Shown here: positions 57,930 to 64,000 of the stretch, piece by piece
Layout: every line of letters starts with the position of its first letter
Numbering within the stretch: position 1 is the first letter of the stretch
DNA from: Typhlomys cinereus
Taxonomy: Eukaryota > Chordata > Mammalia > Rodentia > Platacanthomyidae
DNA: 64,000 bases
Direction: 5' to 3'
Assembly: GCA_023101885.1 (NCBI GenBank)
Contig: JALPQD010000044.1
Span: 8,337,565-8,401,564 of the forward strand
Program-made: the position numbers and the translations under genes
The notes under the pieces: generated by a model
The model's input: the letters and a program-made list of their open reading frames with translations, nothing else
Told to the model about the DNA's origin: nothing
Databases searched by the model: none

Positions 57930-59192
57930 TTATTTTTAATTTTTTAATATTTATTTATTTTTTTATTTCTACTCATACAAACTTAACAGGTACACAGGTT
58001 CCTTCCCTCCCGTCATCCCCCACCCCCGTGCCCCCCTCCCCTCTCCCTCCCCTCCCCATTCCCCAGTGCCTCCCCCTCCCATCCCCCTCCCATTCCCCGA
58101 GCATCCTTTAATGTGCATGCCAAACTCTCCTCTGGATCCTCCTCTCTGATGAGGTGCAAGGACCCAGTGGCATTGCCCAGAACCCTTTCCTGTGTTCTCT
58201 TTAAGCATAGGAACACTACTATGGCTGTCAATCCCTTGCGGCCAAGAATCCTAGTGCTTTTAGCAAACGCTAGACTTTGTGGGATCAATAGTGTGTTGGA
58301 CATTGCGCAGGGCATGCAAAGTCCAAATATGATTGCTTTGGCCCTAACTTGTGTAGAGTATCTTGCATATCATTACTCCTCCCATTCTTGTGCTCTTAAA
58401 ATCTTATCGCCCCCTCTTCAGCAAATTTCCCTGAGCTTCAGGATGGGGAGAGATTAGGCTGGCCTAGTTCCAGGTGATTGATATAGAGTCTCTGATGTTC
58501 TGGATTATGGTTTGTTGATTTATTTTTTTTCAGTTTTGCTGCTCCTGCAATGCCCTTTACTCCATCCTGATGGGTATTGGATAACGCCTCCTGGCTAGAG
58601 ATAAAAACCTGTTAAATAAGAGTCTTGTTATAAGAGTATATTCAAAGGTAGAGAGGGATCAATCACCCATTTGTGAAATGGTTACTTTCTATCTGCCAGA
58701 CTATATGCCCTCCCCTTCTGGTAAGATCATACCCCATCAGTTGTAAATGTAAAGGAAAGTCTGTGAACTTAACCAGATGTCTCATTACTTACTTGCAGTC
58801 CTTGATGGTGGCCTATTTGCTCTGCTGTAACACGGTCCCTTCTCTCCTTGTTACTGGTGTGTCCCTCCTTCCCCATCCCTCCTGTTCATAATCTTTGCAA
58901 TTACTGTAGGTATTACAGAGATTTATCTTTGAGTGTCTCTAAGTGGGTTTGGTACTAAGAGCCACCTATTAGGGAGTACATATGGTGCTTAATTTTCTGT
59001 GTCTGGGATACTTCACTCAGTATAATTGTTTCTAATTTCATCCACTTCCCAGCAACTTCCATTAGTTCATCATTTTTGATGGCTGAGTAGTACGCCATTG
59101 TATAGATGTACCACATTTTCCTTATCCACTCATCAACTGTTGGACATTTGGGTTGATTCCATGACTTTGCTATTGTAAACAGTGCTGCTATG
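57930..59192 (-). mobile_element. L1 P: 5'-truncated L1 in ERV gag
   Basis: A/T tail at 57930-57966, polypyrimidine tract (about 58000-58100), 3'UTR to about 58950, and the last 80 codons of ORF2 (58955-59197; [20 protein letters not shown], ending SLIGGS). ACACTAT occurs at both edges (about 57910 and 59194), a possible short or decayed TSD. Confidence 0.85.
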
Positions 59193-60101
59193 AACACTAT
59201 TTAAAGGCCGGTCGAGAGGAAACATCTAAGGTTATAATGCCTTGAGATGTAGCCTCTACCAAGTGTCAGCTTTTCCCTGAAAAGCCCATCTATCTGGGGC
59301 ATCAGAGGTGATTTACCCTCTTTACAAGCTGCTGTACCCTCTGCTGCTGCTACCTCCACAAATTGCTGTACCCACAGTAGCAATATGAAGAAACCCAAGG
59401 TTTCTCACACTCCTCCATTGAGACTGAGTAAGAAGCTCTTGAATACAGCCACTCCAGAACTATGAGTCATAATCCTCTATACCTCGGCAGAAAGATATCA
59501 GAAAGACCTTATGATTTGTTCTCCCCTAATGGGTCCAAAAGATTGCCTTTAAGAGAAATCTAGGGACCTATTTACTACACCTCAGAGGACCAGGTGTAAT
59601 GGGGGCAACACATTTTCATTTGTCAGCCTTCAATACCACTGACTTGTTGAATTAGAAGGCTTTGTAAAGATGAATACTAGCTAGTTGTTAAAGGCTGCAA
59701 AAAAGTGTTTGTCAACAGTGGTTAGGATGCTTGATGAGAAGCAGACTGAAGAACAAAAAAGAAAGTATACCTACTTGCCACTACCTTAATGGCAGAGTCA
59801 GAGCCTTCAAAGGAAGGGAGCACGTTGGATTAGCAATGAGGCCAGAAATAAGGCCAACAGGGCTACTCCACTTAGAGGATGATACCACAGAACAACAACT
59901 ATATGAAGTCCTCAAGGAAGGATTTGTTCATCTGGCTGCTGTGGAAGATTATGAAAAAGACTAGAAGATCAAGCTCCATATTTCAAGTCTCCCAGGAGGC
60001 TATGTGCCAAATTACTATAGAGACAATGACTTCATGGTAAATGCTGGTACAGAGCATTCGTGACATAAGCAAGGGTCTCCTCTTGCAAAGACAAGCCACT
60101 A

Positions 60102-60329
60102 TTGTGGGTGCGTGAGGCAAGCTCACCACCCTTATTGCCTCAGCAATGCAGTTTAGTCTCCCATATAGTCATTCATAAATTCCTTTGCTTGACTGATTTG
60201 ACTTTAATAGGTCAAGACCTACTAAGAAAACTACAAGGTCAGGTAATTTTCAACTCTTGTGACCAAGTGACATTACAGATGCCAGTAGCAACACAGCACA
60301 CAAGAGCAGCACATAAAGTACAGGACTAA
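60102..60329 (+). pseudogene. ERV protease C-terminal remnant
   Basis: A 75-residue open stretch contains VIHKFLCLTDLTLIGQDLLR then KLQGQVIFNS. This matches the end of gammaretroviral protease (HSFL.VP.CP.PLLGRDLLTKL.A.I.F). The catalytic DTG is not present in this piece. Non-functional. Confidence 0.7.
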
Positions 60330-60544
60330 TTGCCACCCTGCTGAGGATAGGGTTAAGCCTCTGTAGTCAAAGGTAGCATATGATTTTCAGGGAAACACAA
60401 CAGTGGGTGTAAGGGAGCTGGCACGGCAATCATAGCCACAAAGAAGGAAAAGTAAAACCTGTACTAGAGTGAACACAACAAAAATTTTCTGCCAAGAGGA
60501 ATGTCGGTACAGAAGACAGAACTCATCGCACTAACCTGAATCCT

Positions 60545-61480
60545 GTTGGCAGCAGGAATCCATGTCAATATATACAGGGATTCAAAGCATGCCTTCACTA
60601 CCTTCCATGTACATGAGCCTTATATCAGAAAAAGGGCCTCATTGACTCAGGAGGAAAAGACATAAAGTTTGGAAGATAAATCCTCAAACTTAGATGTTGG
60701 ATAGGCCATAATTTTAGGTTTCACTGAACTTTCCTGATTTCAAGGCAAATAAGTATTTTCTGAGTTTTGTGTGTACTTTCTCTGGCTAGATAACAAGTTT
60801 TCCTGCTCACACAGAAAAAGATTCGGGAAATGGTCCCATTGCTCTTAAGGCAAATTATCTCAGAGTTTGGAATTCTAATTACCATAGGGTCAGACTGTGC
60901 CAGAATTTGTGGCAGAAGTGGTGCAGTTTGTTGTTAAAAGAGTTTAAAACTCTTTTTTTTAGGTGCATACTGCACCTAAATCTCTGGAAAGATAAATGGA
61001 TTAAATGGACAAGTAAGCAAACTGTGCCATGAAACCCACCCATACTAGGACTAGCTTTGTTAAGAATCAGATCTAAAAATAAAAAGAATTAGTTCTAGTC
61101 CTACTAATCAGACAAGTTTTTCCCTTATGGAGTCTTTTATAGATGTCTTCCTCCTATCATTAGGGATATGCAAGGGGATTTAAAGGAGCAGGATTGTATC
61201 ACTCTGAGGCAGCAGATACAAGCACTAGGCTTAACCATGGCTACTATACCCTTATGAATCAAGGAAAGGTTGCCTGTTGAGCTTAACCACCAGTGCCATT
61301 TCTTTAAACCAGGAGATACTATATGGTTAAAGAGTAAAATGCTCAGCACTAAAGCCCTTCTGGAGAGATCTGTACTGTCATTTTATTCACCCTTATCTAC
61401 ATTGAGTGCAACTCAGATAACCCCCTAGATTCTTCAGAGCGTAATAAAGCCAGTTGGAAATGCATTTCTGATCCATTGAT
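60545..61480 (+). pseudogene. ERV RNase H-integrase remnant
   Basis: 'ggattcaaagcatgccttcac' reads D/S-SKHAFTTFHVHEPYI then RKRASLT, close to the end of gammaretroviral RNase H (SRYAFATAHVHG..Y..RG.LT). Integrase follows: II.EFGI.ITIGSD.A (about 60865-60900), then GDL..QDCITLRQQIQALG (about 61168-61222) and ERLPVELNHQCHFFKPGDTI (61264 on), the integrase C-terminal SH3-like region. Frameshifts and stops; the catalytic Asp sits in GSD instead of GTDN. Confidence 0.72.
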
Positions 61481-62053
61481 TCCATACAATCTGACTATAT
61501 GGACAAAACAGACGATAGACCTGGAGGCACAAATAGACTACAAAAGTGCTTTAGTCACTCTGAAGACAATGAATTTGCATGACAATAGTATGAGGACTCC
61601 ATCACCTGGCAAAATAAATACACTGTTCAAAAATTTACAGTAGTTCTTTGATTTGTCATCTCTTTTGCTTGTCTATACCTGTAGCTATGGCTTTCACCCC
61701 AGGAGTTGCCATAGGTTTGACAGAAACTATTCCCGCCAACTAGAACCAGGGTGAGAGGTTTCTATTGGTGCTCCTTTATCTCCCTATGGTATGATGTGTT
61801 GTTTTTATTGACTGCCTCTAATCTGGCTGCCATTTGTGAACCTGGGCTCCTTATCATCTTGCATTCACACAATTTGGGCCAGAGAGCTATTAATACTCTA
61901 CTTTACCAAGCATACTTCTCCTGCCAGTGAACAATCTCAGGGATGTGCAGATATAATAAGACCATCTATTCAATTTGCTAACGAGAGGGCCAGTATATTT
62001 GTTTTGATCCAAATATTCCCTCAGTGAGGAATGATTTACAGTTTGGCACTTCC

Positions 62054-62117
62054 AAGATGAAGGACATTTATTTATTTTTCATTTTAAAGAATAGTGCTTT
62101 AAGATGAAGGACATTTA
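62054..62117. repeat. 17-bp direct repeat around a 30-bp T-rich insert
   Basis: AAGATGAAGGACATTTA occurs at 62054-62070 and 62101-62117. The 30 bases between begin TTTATTTTTCATTTT. This looks like a TSD around a minimal reverse-oriented insertion. Confidence 0.8.
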
Positions 62118-62969
62118 ATTGATCCTAGATTATTAATCCCCATCTGGCAGTGTAGTACTTTTCAGTGTGTGGCTATAAATAATAATCCTTTGCTGGCCAT
62201 CAAATGTGGGAGTCTGTCATGGGACAGGAATACAGACTCAATGATAAATACATGTGCATACAGGCCCCACCCCAATCCAGATGGCATGGTGGTTGCTGGG
62301 CTTTCTGTCCCTCCTAGAGCTGTGTTATGAGCTGCCTGGCAGGGTAATGACAAAACAGCATTGCTCCAAAAGTGTGCTGCCCCATTCAGCTATAAATCAA
62401 AAGCCTGTAACCCATTAATTTTACCATAATCCTAAAGATTTAAGGTAGAAAAATGGCCACAACATTTCTGTGTGTGTGACTGATCCAGGAACTATATTAT
62501 ATTTCATAAGGTTCATAAGGGCTCTAAGCCTGTTCTCATGAGGTCTTTCATTATTTCTATAGGAAAAAAAGTGACCCTTCTCCCTCCATTTTCACTATGA
62601 CGACAAACCTGTTTCTGGTCATAGCAGAGACTATAGCCCAGTCTTTGAAGGTCTTTTTTTGTTATGTATGTGAGGGAACCAATAAGGGGATCAATGGCAT
62701 TGGGAAGCAAGAGAACTGAATCCCTATGAGACATATAATGAAAAAAAATATCCACCAGATTTTGATTCCTTAAAACTTAAATTATTGGATAAAACTTTCT
62801 TGCCTGATGGGGAGAATGATTTAATACTTCTGTTTGAAGTGCCTGACATGCCTGGGCCAGACAGTCTATAATTCAACTGGTTTTCCAGAAAACTCAATAG
62901 CAAGGATCCCCAAATCACAAAGAACCAAATCTCCACCTCCAATTTCAGCAAAGTGTACAATCAGCACTG
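62118..62969. other. No gene recognised
   Basis: Plain sequence; it may include decayed ERV 3' sequence, but no LTR signals are clear. Confidence 0.4.
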
Positions 62970-63083
62970 CACTCTTTTTCAGAAAGGTTTTCATTATATT
63001 GCTCAAGCTGGCCTTGAACTCTCAACACTCCTACCTTGGCTATCTAATAACTGAGGTTACAGGTGTGTGCCATTATGTCCAAT
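62970..63083 (-). repeat. Old 7SL-derived (B1/Alu-like) SINE
   Basis: 'tttcattatattgctcaagctggccttgaactc' (in parts) and 'gaggttacaggtgtgtgcca' are the reverse of the B1/Alu consensus order. Diverged, no clear TSD. Confidence 0.7.
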
Positions 63084-63142
63084 AATTGCATATTTATATA
63101 TAAACAAAAAACTGACTAAAATCCTATTTGTGGAATGGTACC

Positions 63143-63637
63143 TGTGATAGACTCAGGTATCAACTGGACAGTTGCAGGCTGAGTTAGGTGTATAGCCTAA
63201 CTTAGGAGTTGATAGTTAGATCAATCCCTTGAAAAAGCCTACAGATGATTGTTTAGTTGATATAGAAGACTGAGCCCATAGTGGGTTGAATTTTCCAGGG
63301 GTTGACTGGATAAAAGGAATTACAAAGGGTGGGACTTGCCTTCTCTTGTCTGTGGGACTTGCTGTACTGTGTCCCCTACTGGTTTGTTGATGCCTCCTTC
63401 CACCAATGCTGCTGATGTTCTTGGCTCCATCAGAGCTCAGACTCTTCGGCCCTCCAGTGTGATTGAGGTTTGAGAGTTTTCAGGAATCCCTCAGTCTTCT
63501 GAGATAGTCAGCTCAAGAACTGTCAGACCACACTGATTTTATTTTTGAGTTAATTTAATAAATTTATATATATATATATATATACATACATACACATTCT
63601 ATTAATTCTGCTCCTTTAGAATAAAATGACTAATACA
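63143..63637 (+). mobile_element. Third solo MaLR-type LTR, older
   Basis: TGTGATAGACTCAGG at the left and GACTAATACA at the right. GACTAATACA is the usual 3' end of MaLR LTRs. Inside: CTGGATAAAAGG TATA-like box about 63307, AATAAATTTATAT signal about 63557 followed by (TA)n(TACA)n. The 5-bp flanks are GTACC and GTGCC (one mismatch). Confidence 0.75.
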
Positions 63638-64000
63638 GTGCCACTCACATTCAAGGAAGGACTCTTATAGTTAATTCTACAACCATACCAGGAGGTATGC
63701 TTCACTAAACTCTTAAAAGCTTATCAGTCTAACCAAACTGACAAACATAAAAAAGAAGAGGGTCTGTACTAGATTGGTATTCAAAATGGGATGACTTTGT
63801 CTTTCTGGGGACATTTAACAGTATCTACAGATATTTTTTATTGTTAAAACATGGGAGATGCTCCTGAAATCTGGAGAGGAGAGTCCCAGGGTGTCTCAAA
63901 TGTATAATGTATATGTGAAAAATTGCAAACAAAATATCTATTTCACATATATCCTTAGTTTGATTTATTTATTTGATAATTTTATTTGGAGAAAAAGTTT
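63638..64000. other. No gene recognised
   Basis: AT-rich sequence to the window end. Confidence 0.4.

Larger units (their letters stand above)
57640..62030 (+). mobile_element. Class I ERV gag-pro-pol remnant, split by L1 P
   Basis: The gag matrix piece (57640-57915: KNFKRYAQ-like, TFCEI, then GDSGH) is followed after L1 P by a capsid-like phrase (HFHLSAFNTTDLLN, about 59605-59655), the protease end (60168-60260), RNase H and integrase (60545-61480). There are stops throughout. Spacing is shorter than a real provirus, so sections such as most of RT are deleted. 61480-62030 could be env start, but I see no clear env motif. No LTR was identified on either side. Confidence 0.68.

Noticed and set aside
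61600..62030. A retroviral env gene
   Set aside because: Only weak, stop-broken phrases; no signal peptide, cleavage site or transmembrane motif that I could trust.

Overview
The window looks like intergenic DNA from a rodent nuclear genome. It is AT-rich and crowded with L1 (LINE-1) elements. It also holds tRNA-derived SINEs whose head starts like murine B2/ID elements (GGCTGGAGAGGTGGCTC), 7SL-derived B1-like SINEs, MaLR-type (ORR1/MT-like) LTRs, an ancient MIR, and class I and class II endogenous retrovirus (ERV) remnants. B1 plus MaLR elements point to rodents. The tRNA-derived SINE is not mouse or rat B2, so a non-murid rodent is likely, but I cannot name the species. I see no intact host gene, no tRNA/rRNA gene and nothing prokaryotic. 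All names rest on recognition by eye, without database searches.

Layout. 1-6.3 kb: old L1 pieces, an ARF1 processed pseudogene, a class I ERV gag scrap and an old L1 carrying two SINEs. 6.6-17.4 kb: a nested stack. An old L1 (called A) is bounded by an imperfect 15-bp target-site duplication (TSD) and interrupted by a short L1 tail (E) and a younger full-length L1 (F, 9953-16416). 17.4-21.2 kb: three young SINEs and a class II LTR in otherwise plain sequence. 21.2-28.8 kb: L1 J on the plus strand, interrupted by another L1 tail and a solo MaLR LTR, and missing its own 3' end. 28.8-34.4 kb: a KPNA5-like processed pseudogene, the 5' part of another L1, a class II gag scrap, and a class I ERV protease-RT remnant with SINEs inside it.

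34.4-40.8 kb: L1 K, uninterrupted, with an older kind of 5'UTR. 40.8-45.9 kb: an old plus-strand L1 into which two solo LTRs and a MaLR provirus-like element were inserted. The provirus-like element has the structure of an L1-made retrocopy (R-U5-internal-U3-R-poly(A), long TSD). One LTR contains a 165-bp locally templated inverted duplication. 45.9-53.5 kb: full-length L1 S with about 270-bp GC-rich promoter monomers and a possible 3' transduction. 53.5-64 kb: quiet sequence with SINEs and a MIR, then a class I ERV gag-pro-pol remnant interrupted by L1 P, and a MaLR LTR.

Nothing here forms a working gene system. Every L1 copy is broken, though EN, RT and the Cys-rich C-terminal domain are readable, and L1 activity explains the SINEs, the pseudogenes and probably the MaLR retrocopy. 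The value of the window is historical: insertion order, swapped L1 promoters, a 3'UTR carrying a piece of ORF2, and a frameshift shared by two independent L1 insertions.
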